In this document: positions 34,459 to 46,300 of the stretch, piece after piece
Numbering within the stretch: position 1 is the first letter of the stretch
How the letters are laid out: each line of letters opens with the position of its first letter
DNA from: Porticoccaceae bacterium LTM1
Lineage (GTDB): Bacteria > Pseudomonadota > Gammaproteobacteria > Pseudomonadales > Porticoccaceae
Direction: 5' to 3'
NCBI GenBank assembly: GCA_030252795.1
Contig: CP127080.1
Span: 2,118,501-2,182,500, forward strand
DNA length: 64,000 nt
Program-made: the position numbers and the translations under genes
The notes under the pieces: model-generated
Seen by the model: only the letters and a program-made list of their open reading frames with translations
What the model was told of the DNA's origin: nothing
The model's database searches: none

Positions 34459-34842
34459 CTACAACGGTTCAATACCCAACTGCTCTACCAAACTCAGGTA
34501 CTGCTCAATCGTCTCGCGTTCTTTGGTTCGGTCCGCAGTGGCGATAAACCGCTTGATTTCGGCAATAGCCATCTCCTTTTCGCCCTGTTTCCACAGGCTG
34601 TTAAACAGCGCCACAGATGCTTTGCCATCGCCCGGCTCCAACCCCACGAGCTTGGCAAACCACTTGCTGGATTCGGCAAAATTACCATTACTGAAATTAG
34701 AACCCGCCAGCATCATCAGTGCTGCACGGTTTTTGGGGTCGTAGTTAACCACCTCAGCCAGTAACATCCAGGCATCCTGGTTATGGCCCTTTTGTAGGAG
34801 TTTTTTTGCGTGTTCGAGAATTTCGTTTAAATCAGGTTGCAT
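34459..34842 (-). CDS. Small TPR protein
   Basis: 127 residues, three to four tetratricopeptide-like helical pairs (ILEHAKKLLQKGHNQDAWMLLAEVVNYDPKN; AALMMLAGSNFSNGNFAESSKWFAKLVGLEPGD; KASVALFNSLWKQGEKEMAIAEIKRF). No signal peptide, so a cytoplasmic adaptor. It follows the acyltransferase gene after eight bases and shares its transcript. Confidence 0.7.
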   Translation of the reverse strand: MQPDLNEILEHAKKLLQKGHNQDAWMLLAEVVNYDPKNRAALMMLAGSNFSNGNFAESSKWFAKLVGLEPGDGKASVALFNSLWKQGEKEMAIAEIKRFIATADRTKERETIEQYLSLVEQLGIEPL

Positions 34843-34850
34843 AATATTTT

Positions 34851-35435
34851 CTAAAACTTTTCCGGGTATTTCGGTTTGAATTGACTGTAGTACTCTTTGA
34901 TTTCCAGTAGTTGCTGATCCACATCTTCGCGGGCGGTGATCAGGTCTCCAAACAGAACGGTTTTGGAGTCAAAATCCAGTGATGACAGCAAAACCGGGCA
35001 ATCTGCTGCATAGGCTATGCGCAGAAAACCGGACTTCCACTTTTCCACTTTCTTGCGAGTCCCCTCCGGCATAATGCCAATAATCATTTGATCACTGGCG
35101 CGGATTTTCTCTGCCATCTGCTCAGCCACCCCTTTGGGGTTGCTGCGATCCAGCGGTATTCCGCCGAGCTTGAAAAACAGGGTTTTAAACGGAAAACGAA
35201 AAATAGTGTGTTTGGCGAGCCAATTGGCGCGAAGGTCCAGCGCCATCACTACCGACATGGCAACCACAAAATCCCAATTGGAGGTGTGAGGCGCTCCGGC
35301 AATGATCAGTTTTCTGGTGTCGGGAACACGCCCCTCAATCTGCCACCCCATCAATTTGAGAAGCATTCGGCCAACCAAGCGGATAAAACCACTGCGGTGG
35401 GCTCGGTGATGGGCAGGAATATCGTCCGATGTCAT
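34851..35435 (-). CDS. PlsC-like 1-acylglycerol-phosphate acyltransferase family protein
   Basis: 194 residues. The HxxxxD motif is APHTSNWDF (His and Asp of the acyl-transfer pair, about 49-55), the G-G-I-P-L-D-R block is present, and IMPEGTRKK supplies the E-G-T-R motif that binds the glycerol-phosphate. This is the shorter lysophospholipid acyltransferase type with a weak N-terminal membrane segment. It acts at the cytoplasmic face of the inner membrane. The acyl acceptor is not determined; it may not be lysophosphatidate. Confidence 0.85.
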   Translation of the reverse strand: MTSDDIPAHHRAHRSGFIRLVGRMLLKLMGWQIEGRVPDTRKLIIAGAPHTSNWDFVVAMSVVMALDLRANWLAKHTIFRFPFKTLFFKLGGIPLDRSNPKGVAEQMAEKIRASDQMIIGIMPEGTRKKVEKWKSGFLRIAYAADCPVLLSSLDFDSKTVLFGDLITAREDVDQQLLEIKEYYSQFKPKYPEKF

Positions 35436-35475
35436 AGGTTAATCATAACCCCTATTTTGCTACTGTCACCCTTGG

Positions 35476-35495
35476 ACTCCCGCTTTCGCGGGAGT
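35476..35495. repeat. Perfect short palindrome with TTTC loop
   Basis: ACTCCCGC/GCGGGAGT around TTTC in the gap between prfC and the acyltransferase gene. This hairpin type recurs between genes in many bacteria. Next to it (35538-35561) is a copy of the TGAGCGAAGCGAAGGATC-like dispersed repeat. Confidence 0.7.
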
Positions 35496-35607
35496 GACGG
35501 GAGCAAATTTGCCATCCTGAGTAATTATTTCATGTCATTTTGAGCGAAGCGAAGGATCCCACCCCTACAATCAAGCTCCCTTTCTTCGCTCATGGCGACA
35601 CGCAAGA

Positions 35608-37191
35608 TCAGTGCTCTCGCGTGGCCCGGAACTTCACTTCCGGGTGACGTTCTTCGGTCAGGCTCAAGTTAACACGACTCGGCGCGAGATATGTCAGGTG
35701 ACCACCGCCATCAATGGCGAGGTTCTCTTTGCATTTGCGCTGAAACTCTTCAAGTTTCTTGGCATCGTCACACTCCACCCAGCGAGCGGTATTCACATTT
35801 ACCGGCTCGTAGACGGCTTCAACTTTGTATTCATCCTTCAAGCGGTACGCGACTACTTCAAACTGCAGTACACCCACCGCACCGACCACAATGTCGTTGC
35901 TGTTTTTCGGGAAGAACACCTGAGTTGAGCCCTCTTCAGAAAGCTGTTGCAGACCTTTTTGCAGCTGCTTCATCTTGAGTGGGTCTTTCAGTCGAATTCG
36001 ACGGAACAGTTCCGGTGCAAAGTGCGGAATTCCGGTGAACTTCAGATCTTCACCTTCGGAAAAGGTATCGCCAATCTGGATAGTGCCGTGGTTGTGCAGG
36101 CCGATAATATCTCCGGAGATGGCCTCTTCCACGTGGGAGCGGTCACCAGCCAAAAAGGTTACCGCATCGGCAATTTTTACATCTTTGCCAATACGGATGT
36201 GCTTCATCTTCATGCCTTTGGTGTAAGTACCGGAACAGATGCGCATAAAGGCAATGCGGTCACGGTGCTTAGGATCCATATTCGCCTGGATCTTGAACAC
36301 AAAGCCGCTGAATTTTTCCTCGGCGGGCTCAACGTGGCGCTGCTCGGTATCGCGACCGATCGGAGCTGGCGCCCACTCCACAAAGCCATTGAGCATCTCG
36401 CGAACGCCGAAGTTACCCATAGCAGTACCAAAGAATACCGGCGTCAGGTGGCCAGCACGGTACTCGTCCAGATCAAACTCGTGACAGGCACCGCGAACCA
36501 GTTCAATTTCTTCCCGTACATCGTCGGCATAGTGACCCAACAGCTGGGTAAACTCGTCGCTGTCGATGCCCTGGATCTGAATGTCTTCTGGAATGGTGTG
36601 CCCCTGCCCCGATTTGTAGACATGCACTGTATCGGTGTAGAGGTTATAAACCCCTTTGAACTCCTTACCCATACCAAGCGGCCAGTTGATTGGCGCTGCC
36701 TTAATCTTCAGAACCTCTTCAATCTCGTCCATCACCTCAATCGGGTCGCGGATATCGCGGTCCATCTTGTTGATAAACGACAGAATCGGTGTGTCGCGCA
36801 AACGGCACACATCCATCAATTTGATGGTGCGATCCTCCACACCCTTGGCGCCATCAATCACCATCAACACCGAGTCCACGGCAGTGAGTGTGCGATAGGT
36901 ATCCTCGGAGAAGTCTTCGTGCCCAGGGGTATCCAGCAGGTTTACCGTGCGGCCACCATAGGGAAACTGCATCACCGACGAGGTTACCGAGATACCCCGC
37001 TCCTGCTCCATGCTCATCCAGTCCGACTTGGCATGAGGACCGCGTTTACCCTTAACAGAGCCCGCCAACTGAATGGCATTGCCGAACAGCAGCATCTTTT
37101 CGGTGATGGTGGTCTTACCGGCGTCCGGGTGGGAAATGATAGCGAAGGTGCGGCGCTTGTTGATTTCATTGAAAAATTTGCTATCTGCCAC
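35608..37191 (-). CDS. prfC: Peptide chain release factor 3 (RF3)
   Basis: 527 residues, the normal length. RF3 is the GTPase that removes RF1/RF2 from ribosomes after peptide release. Motifs: [21 protein letters not shown] (G1), ERGISVTSS (G2), [16 protein letters not shown] (G3), INKMDRD (G4), and the downstream domain pair ending [19 protein letters not shown]. It stands alone, with its own promoter region to the right. Confidence 0.97.
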   Translation of the reverse strand: MADSKFFNEINKRRTFAIISHPDAGKTTITEKMLLFGNAIQLAGSVKGKRGPHAKSDWMSMEQERGISVTSSVMQFPYGGRTVNLLDTPGHEDFSEDTYRTLTAVDSVLMVIDGAKGVEDRTIKLMDVCRLRDTPILSFINKMDRDIRDPIEVMDEIEEVLKIKAAPINWPLGMGKEFKGVYNLYTDTVHVYKSGQGHTIPEDIQIQGIDSDEFTQLLGHYADDVREEIELVRGACHEFDLDEYRAGHLTPVFFGTAMGNFGVREMLNGFVEWAPAPIGRDTEQRHVEPAEEKFSGFVFKIQANMDPKHRDRIAFMRICSGTYTKGMKMKHIRIGKDVKIADAVTFLAGDRSHVEEAISGDIIGLHNHGTIQIGDTFSEGEDLKFTGIPHFAPELFRRIRLKDPLKMKQLQKGLQQLSEEGSTQVFFPKNSNDIVVGAVGVLQFEVVAYRLKDEYKVEAVYEPVNVNTARWVECDDAKKLEEFQRKCKENLAIDGGGHLTYLAPSRVNLSLTEERHPEVKFRATREH

Positions 37192-37315
37192 TTACGAGAC
37201 TCCTATTGTGTACGTAAATGTGTACACATCATTGATTAACGCCCAATCGGTACAATTGGTGAGGAAAAGCTGCGTATTTTAGCGGGATAGGGCCATTCTG
37301 TCAGGCTATGCCTAA

Positions 37316-37347
37316 TAAAAAATCCGGAGCCTGTATAAGCTCCGGAT
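37316..37347 (-). terminator. Intrinsic terminator after the RTX lipase gene
   Basis: Stem ATCCGGAGC/GCTCCGGAT with an eight-base loop, followed on the minus strand by a T run, 45 bases past the lipase stop. Confidence 0.9.
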
Positions 37348-37391
37348 CCCCTATCTAATCAAGAAAACGCTTAATGCGTCTGTCAAGGCAT

Positions 37392-40300
37392 CTAGGCCGA
37401 CTGCCATACGGTGGTCAATGTAGCTACCTGCTGCCTATGTAGATCCTCAGAAACTATCGTTCCTGCACCAGAGGGTGCATTAAATGAAGCCATAGCACTG
37501 ACCAGGTGCTCAATATCCGCATCATAGAGAACCGTATCAGCCGTATGAATCTCTTCCAACTTGGCATCAGTATCAATATACCAGTCCTGAATCAGTACAG
37601 AATCCGATGTTGAATTTAACCTAACCAGCAAATCCTCGCCCTGCCGTGAAAACTGCAACATCTCTGAAGTGATATCTCCTGCAAAGCGAAGGGCATCTAC
37701 ATCGGTTTTCTTTGACGTGCCATTTACAATAGTGTCATTGCCATCTCCCAAAGCAAACACATAGATATCATCACCTACATCGCCCTGTAGAGTATCGTTT
37801 CCTTCTCCACCATTCAGAAGATCATTGCCACTACCACCAAACAAGGTGTCATCACCACTGACACCAAACAGGCGATCGACCTTATTCCCACCGTTTATCT
37901 GATCCGAGGCACCCGTACCTATTTGAGTGCCAGCAATAGAAGAGTCAATGCCCACATTTACAGATACACTTTCCACAACGGTCACTTGACCATCAGTAAC
38001 GGAGTAATTGAATGATGCAGCCCCAATAAAGTCGGCTGCCGGATCAAAGGTTAGCGTTCCAGCCCCTTGATCCCAGAAGACATCGCCATTTGCAACCCCA
38101 TTGATTGCAGCGATTGTTAATATATCCCCATCTGCATCTGAGTCATTGGACAACAGTTGGTCAATCGCAATGATAATTGACTGATTATCTAGTGTTGAAA
38201 GGGAATCCGGCATAGTCGATGGTGGTGTATTTGGTACTGAAACTGTCACACCAACCGCCCCAGATACAAGCTCAGCACCATCGCTTACCTCATAGGTAAA
38301 TCCTGCACTTCCAGTGAACCCTGCACTTGGAGTAAAAGTGATCACTCCCGAATCCGAGTCATAGGAAACGCTACCATTGTACGCATTAGATACCCCACTA
38401 AGCTGGAGAATATCGCCATCCACATCGATATCATTTAACAACACTGAATCAGTACTAATAAGCAAAGCCTGATCCATATAGGTTTGCGTGGAATCTGCCA
38501 TAACGATGGGTGCATCATTAACTGGGTTTACGACCAGGGTCACCATTCCACTTGAAGACTCCTTACCATCTGAGAGTTCGTATTCAAATGAAGCTATACC
38601 ATTGAAATCTGATATCGGCGTAAAGGTAATAGTTTCCGCAGTAAAGTCTGCTGACACTACACCATTCAGTGCACTTGTGAATGATACGATTTCCAGTGGA
38701 TCGCCATCTGCGTCACTATCATTTGCCAACAGCGTGTCAAAGGAAAAGACTATCGACGTATCTTCATCTGTCACACCTCCATCTTCACCAGCAACAGGCA
38801 ATGCATTAGGTGTGACCATCAAATCAATATCTGAAGGGGACCAATAGCTACCACCCGAAAAACGAATTTCTTCCAGTGCTTGACCATCCTCAAAATAAGA
38901 CAGGACCGTTATCGTTTCTCCAGAATTCAAAATTAGTTCAAGATTTGACTGCACACGGTTTGGGGTAACATCCGAAGCTAATATCGACGAATCAAAAGAA
39001 AGGACATCGATAGCTGAGTCATCAAAACTACCATTATCAATGACATCACTACCATCACCTGCCGTATAAAGATAGGTATCGTTACCTTTGCCTCCCGCCA
39101 AATAGTCATCACCTGTTCCACCAACGAGAACATCATCTCCAGCCCCACCATTTAGAGAATCAGATCCACCCTGTCCCTCCAGACTATCTGAACCCCCAAA
39201 TCCTTGAATGGTGTCATCCCCTTCACTTCCAATTAAGGTATAGTTTCCTGAGGAATCTTGACCTATAAGAGAGTCGATATAGCTCAAATCCCATACTGTA
39301 CCGTCAGAAAAATGCACTTCATTGAGTATCGAATCGTTAGCATACTTTCCTTTGCGAATAAAATGTCCCTTTACGGTAATTTCATCTTGAGAGTTGAGCT
39401 GTAAAACCAAATCATCTCCTACTTGCATAACCTGAACATCACCAGGGTTTACACCATAAGAGAATTGCAAAATATCTTTTCGATCGGATGTTGTATCATT
39501 GTTATCAACGGTATCTGTGCCATCACCAAAGCCAAATACATAAGTATCATTACCCGAACCGCCAATTAAATGATCATCTCCAGCGCCACCAAACAGCGTA
39601 TCATTGTTATCCCCTCCCTCAAGCCAATCATTGCCATTTCCACCAGACAGGTAATCATTACCTGACTCACCATAGATTTGATCATCTCCCTGGTAGAGTT
39701 CTTCCGTATTAACTCCGGCGACCAAAATGTCATCACCCCATAGACTGTCATCACCATCACCACCATACAGAACGTCATGACCTCCATTACCAACTAACTG
39801 GTCTCTTCCTTCATCACCATGTAGTACATCGTTACCATGGTAATTTCCAGGCAGGATTAGATCATCTCCCCAAAGCTGATCATCATCTGAGCCTCCATGT
39901 ATTTGGTCGTTACCCCCATTACCCAGAAGCGCATCACTCCCTTCACTGCCCTCTAGGTAGTCATTGCCTTCTCCACCTTCCAGAGTATCTTGGCCATTAC
40001 CGCCGTAAAGATAATCTCTTTCTCCACCACCAGAAAGTGTGTCGTCCCCATCATCCCCATAAAGACGATCCGTAGAGCTTGCACCTATTATCGTGTCATT
40101 ACCTGCTTCTGCGTGAAGCTCCACTCCAAATCCATTATCTACAACGACAATATGATCATCGCCGGAAGTAACCAAGTTTGTATAAAGCTGCTCATTAAGC
40201 TTTTTCATTACATCCGTGTGCGTATAACTTGCCCCACTTAACGAACCAATATATATACGTTTTAATTGGTTATCTCCGTCGTTGAAATATCCTGCAATTC

Positions 40301-43300
40301 TCGCTGAATCATCTTGACCGTTGGATACATTTTCAGAAAAAGAAATAACCAGATCATCATCCACCTGCTCCAACAGAACATCACCCCACGACACTCCCTC
40401 ACCTTCGATAATCAAGTAGTCAAATGGACGCCGGTTCCCATCAGAGTCATACTGAAACTTAGTTACTGATCCAGAGAAAATAATATCGTGACCACCACCA
40501 ACTCCCCAATAGTGATAATCTGTGTCGTCACCACCAAAAAGCTTGTCGTCACCTTCATCACCATGGAGATGATCATTACCTCTATCCCCTCGGATTATGT
40601 CATTCCCAGATCCACCATAAATCACATCATTTCCACTATCGGCATATACAACATCATCACCAGACATTAGGTCTATTGTGTCGTCATCTACGGTAAGATA
40701 TAAAAAATCATCACCTGACGATGGGTTAGATAGCCTATTAACAATATAGGTGTCATCCCAAATAGTGCCTTCTGGGTCCGAAAATTCAATCGATGAGATA
40801 AAGACGGATGGCGCATATCTGGTTTTATAGAAATCAGAAACAGTTAATACATCATTAGTACCCAATATCTCGATAACGAGTTTATTTTCAGAACGAGACA
40901 TTTTGATATCTTCAGGAGAAATACCGCCAATCAGGCGTATTACATCGTTATCCAATAGATTCACATCAGAAATTTGGTCACTCCCATAGCCTTCACCAAA
41001 GATAAATACATCATCTCCGGCCCACCCTACAAGGGTGTCATCTCCAGCACCCCCATCCAAAACAGAGTTTCTTGAATTAGAAATCAGAATATCGGATTCA
41101 TCAGTAGGGGTATTGAGATAGTCTTCAATATCATTTCTTGAAAGCAACGGACCATCACCAAAACGAACCCCCTGAAAGCTTGATAAATCTAAATATCCAG
41201 CCAACAGAACAGAACCCTCGTGACCTTCAAAGGTGATTTTGAGAGAATTATGCAGTCCAAAACTAGAGTTAGTAGAGTAAGTAGATCTTTCAAACTTTAC
41301 ATCTGAAAGAGAAACAGAGCTATCAAAGAGAATGAGATCATTTGAATCATACCTGTCAGTAATAATTACATCGTTTCCATCACCAAGCGCATAGCGATAA
41401 ACATTACTACCCACCTCTCCACGAATAATATCATTACCGAAACCACCCGTTATATCATCGTCTCCATACCCCCCTGAGAGGTCATCGTCTCCATCTTCAC
41501 CATAAACAGTATCATTCCCCTGACCTGATCTAATAATATCGTTTTGATCAGTCCCATATATAACATCATCCCCCCTGGACCCATAAGAAACACCATATTC
41601 ATCTAACGTATTGTACGCAGTGGATAAAATATGGTTCGAATCCCATCTCGCGACCTCTTCACCATTTGGATCAAAGAAGACAAACTCAGAAATTGTATAA
41701 GTGTAAAAGCTGTTGATTACTAGCCGATCTGTAATAAAATCTTCCCCGGACAACCAAACTCTCAGGCTACCGCTATAGTCAAAACGGATATTTACCTCCT
41801 CTTCTGCTATTCCATTTTCAAAATGAATAACATTGTGATCAGATCCAACTTCTTTTATTTCATCCCTGCCAGATAATCGACTAAACACATAAACATCATC
41901 ACCCTCCCCTCCTTCCAGGAGGTCATCTCCAGCACCTCCATCTAAAAGATCCATTCCATACGAGCCAATTAGTCGATCCTCTCCCTCGCCACCGACCAAT
42001 ATATCGTTATCGTACCCTCCTTCAATGTGGTCATTACCTGAGCCACCAAGGAGAGTATCATCTCCTCTGAGCCCACGTAGAACATCATCGCCTTCTCCAC
42101 CATCCAGCATATCTGACCAGTTAAATCCAGTCAGATAGTCATCATTTATTCCACCTTGATTTGCTCGATTTATAATATCGTCGAACGTCCATGACTCAAG
42201 AATGCTTCCACTAGAATCCACAAACTCCACAACTTCCAGATAAGGGTTAGAGTTGGGAACATCCCCATGCCCAAAGTAACCCGAAACTGTAAACTTATCT
42301 GAAGAATCTATTTTACTTTCGAGAATTAAATCTGATCGATCATTTGATTTAACGACAAGATCTTCTGACGATAACCCAGGGCCAATTACCAGCCTGTCAA
42401 AGTCAGTATCACTAGTTGAATTTGCATTATATAAGTCCGACCCATCTCCAGCATCATAATAAATGGTTTCATTACCATCACCACCTACGAGATTATCAAG
42501 ACCTTCTCCTCCAGATAGGATATTATTTCCCAACCCTGAAACCAGGTAGTCATCTCCTTCTCCACCGAATATCCTATCATCCCCACCATCACCAAAAAGG
42601 TGATCATCACTTGTGCTTCCATTTATAACATCATTACCTGACCCACCATAAAAATAGACTGACTTTGACCCTGCAGAAAGATCATCATCGCCATTGGTTC
42701 CATAAAATTCCCCGCCATCTCTTCGTGAGAATGCTGTAAGCAGATCATCCGTATCGTATACAGACTCACCCAAAATCACTTCATTAAAAGACGCAAAGTG
42801 CGAATTACGAAGTACAACACCTGTATTCCATATTTTTTGCCCATTTTCATTCAAGTAATAACTGGTCAATATATTTGTATATCCAGGATTACTTGTTTGA
42901 TCAAACAAAATACTGTCAATAGAAAAGTTATTGGTGAATTTAATTGTATTACTTCCTTCGTTATCCCAGATGGTATCTCCCTGATCATCAACGCCAATAA
43001 TGTACGTATCATTACCTGCCCCTCCCTGAAGCTGATCACCCCCCATACCACCAGATAAGGTATCATCCCCTTCACCACCCAGAAGTGCATCATCACCATA
43101 ACCACCTTCCAGAGTGTCATCACCTTCACCACCTTCCAGATGGTCATTGCCAGAGCCACCTATTAATTGGTCATCACCGCCTTCGCCAAACAAGGTATCG
43201 TTGTGATCACCGCCATCAAGCCAGTCATTACCGTACCCACCTACTAGCTGGTCGTCACCTGATTCTCCAAAGAGCTGATCATTTCCCTGATACTGCTCTT

Positions 43301-46300
43301 CTGTAACAACTCCTACACCTAAAACATCATCTCCCCAAAGAGTGTCATTACCATCTCCACCATATAAAGAATCATGACCACCATTACCTGCCAACTGGTC
43401 ACCTCCTTCATCACCGCGAAGCACATCATTACCATGGTATTGACCTGACAGGTTTAGATCATCCCCCCAGAGCTGATCATCGTCAGCACCTCCATGTATT
43501 TGATCATTTCCTCCGTTTCCGAAAATTACATCCAGGCCGGCGTCGCCACTTAGCACATCATTTCCATGTAGTGCTCCATCAGTAAACTGATCATCTCCCC
43601 AAATAATGTCATCTTCGGTCCCTCCTGATGCTATGTCATCACCAAGATTCCCTTGGATAAAGTCATTACCTGCGCCTCCATAGAGAACATCATTACCATG
43701 TAATAAAGAGGGTAGATCACTGTAAGAAACGCCAAGTGAATCGATCCAGGCTACTGGAATAGACCCATAGTCAATACCGGGATACCATGCTTCATTATTT
43801 GATCGATCACCAAATAGCCGATCATCACCTGCACCTCCCTGAATCAGATCATCACCCAATTCCCCACTAACCTTGTCATTACCGTCTCCAGCATCAATAG
43901 TGTCGTTATAGGAAAGCCCTTCAATGGAAGAGTTTATTAACTGAGTTCCCCACAAAATATAATCATGATCAGGATCAAAGGCCGGATCCCAAAACGTATT
44001 TTCAATAATTCTTGAGTCACCATATATAATGTCAGAACCACTTCCCCCGGATAACATGTCATCACCTGCGCCTCCGGCAACTTCATCTTCGCCTTCGTCA
44101 CCAAATATATAATCTCGATAACTACCTCCGGACAAGGAATCGTCTCCAGCTCCCCCACTAATAAAATCACTATCCTCAAGATTTTCATCAGTTATACCAG
44201 CATCTGGAGAGTATACTTTGGGATCTAAAGAACCAGCGACCGAATAATTTGAATCCCCCCAAATGCGATCGTCACCATCTTCGCCATACAGGAAATCACT
44301 GCCCTTACCACCACTCAAGTGGTCATCTTCCAAACCGCCGTGAACCTCATCCTGACCACCACTCCCCAACAACCTATCTTGCAGTATCCCCCCAACAAGT
44401 TGATCTGAGGCAGCGCCTCCTTCATATATGAAATATTTCCCTCCAATAGTGAACTCATTTAGAGAATTTGAATCAGCAATAATATTTTGATAGGACTCGA
44501 GTATTTCTGTACTTACTATAAGGGATCTGGAATTTACTATCGAAGACCGATAAATCTGAAGATAATCAGCTTTATCCAATTCACCATCTCCATCAAAGTC
44601 CACGGGGATTGAGTAGTCCGAAGAGACTATCAATGCCAATGGATCTATATCGGGTGGAGTATGATCTTCGACTTCTGGAGAGAGCGTTATTCCATAATCA
44701 CCATCAACAAAGCCTACCAGGGTAATTGATCCATTTTCAGCACCAGAAAGACGAACAAGGCTGGCACCATCACTACTCCCCATAAAGAGGTGTATTAACT
44801 GATCTTCCGACTCGTATATTTCAGAGAATTCGCTGACTTTCTTGAATGATACTGAAGATAGATCGACGTCATTAACAACAATCCTGTCACCTCCAGTATC
44901 TCCATCAATAATCCAGTCCTGTCCATCCCCTGTGTTATAGTAAAAAACATCCGAACCTTCACCACCACTGAGCCTGTCATCACCCTCTCCGCCATAAAGG
45001 TGATCATTATCCTTTCCACCCTCAAGATAATCTTCTGACCCTAGACCATAGAGAAAATCAACACCAGAACCACCATATATAGAGTCCTGATACCCGCCTC
45101 CTCTTAAAGTATCATTTCCTTCAAAGCCATATATCTCATAACGACTCTCAAATAGCGCTTCTGAGGGACCATCGATCTGGGACAAATGATCTGATTTTTG
45201 AGAACCATAAAGAGTCGTAAGTAGCAACTGATTTTCTGCTCCAGAAGAAAACAGTTTATTTATTGCTTCAGCTCTTTCATTTTCGGCCCACTTATAAAGT
45301 TCTGACTGTAAAAACTCCAACAAAACATCCGATGAAATCACAGCATCTATCGACTCTTTCATCTTTTCATAACCCCATGCGAGCAAAGATGCAGCGTAAA
45401 TAGACTCTCTAATAGAGAATCCATCCTCAGCTGAAGAATTTTCAAGATGAACAGCCAGTAAGTAGACTGCTTGCCCGACTTCAGCTAGAGATGCTATTGA
45501 ATTTTCATCGTAAGTTGTTAATCGTTCTCTCTGCTCTGAAAAAAACTCATATAGATCGAACGACCAATGCGGAACAAAGGCTTCTTGTATATCTCTTATT
45601 TCTTGCTCTGTTCCAGTTAAAAATGCAGGTATAAGTCCAACCAGCAATCGACCAACAGCTTCGAGCTCACTAAATGTCGAATCATCCCCCTGAGCACTAG
45701 CTAAAATTGATGCTGTTATTTGTGCATTTGATATTTGTAAATATTGAAAATCTTGATCTAGATAGGCTGTAGAAAAGTCAACAGGAGGATATTCATAGTC
45801 ATTCTCACCAGATTCACCCAACCCAGTGAAATTTGACATACCGTGATAATCAAGTACATTCTTTTCGCTAGAGGCTTCAATCTGCAGGATTTCACCGCCA
45901 ATATGACCATCACCCAACAGGATTACTCCGTCATCACCATATCGGTAGTGAGAGATTTTACCACCTATAAATTGGGATTCATCATAGACCTTGTATTCAG
46001 AATTCTCTTCTATCCGCTTTAGAATCCCTGCTTCTCCACCTAGTGAGTTGAATGTTGTCAGTGATAGATCATCTATCGAAAAATTAAATTCGTTACCCAA
46101 GGGATCAATTAATAAGTCATAATAGGCAAATTGCGCTAGTGCGCCTCCTAGGCTATGACCTGTAATATCAAATGAGCTGTACTCTATTCCATCTACATCC
46201 CCACTCTTCAAATCTAGTATCTGGCTAAGCAGATCTTTATACTTATCACTTCTCCATTGGTTAACCCCATAATTGAGATTAGTGTACCAATCCTGGGCAC

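Noticed and set aside
35947..37239. 430-codon plus-strand open frame
   Set aside because: Antisense to prfC over its full length; no domain and no ribosome site.
37800..45150. Regular short repeats that might be taken for a CRISPR array
   Set aside because: They are nonapeptide RTX codons in one long open frame; spacing is 27 bases and the repeats vary by codon, with no spacers of constant length.
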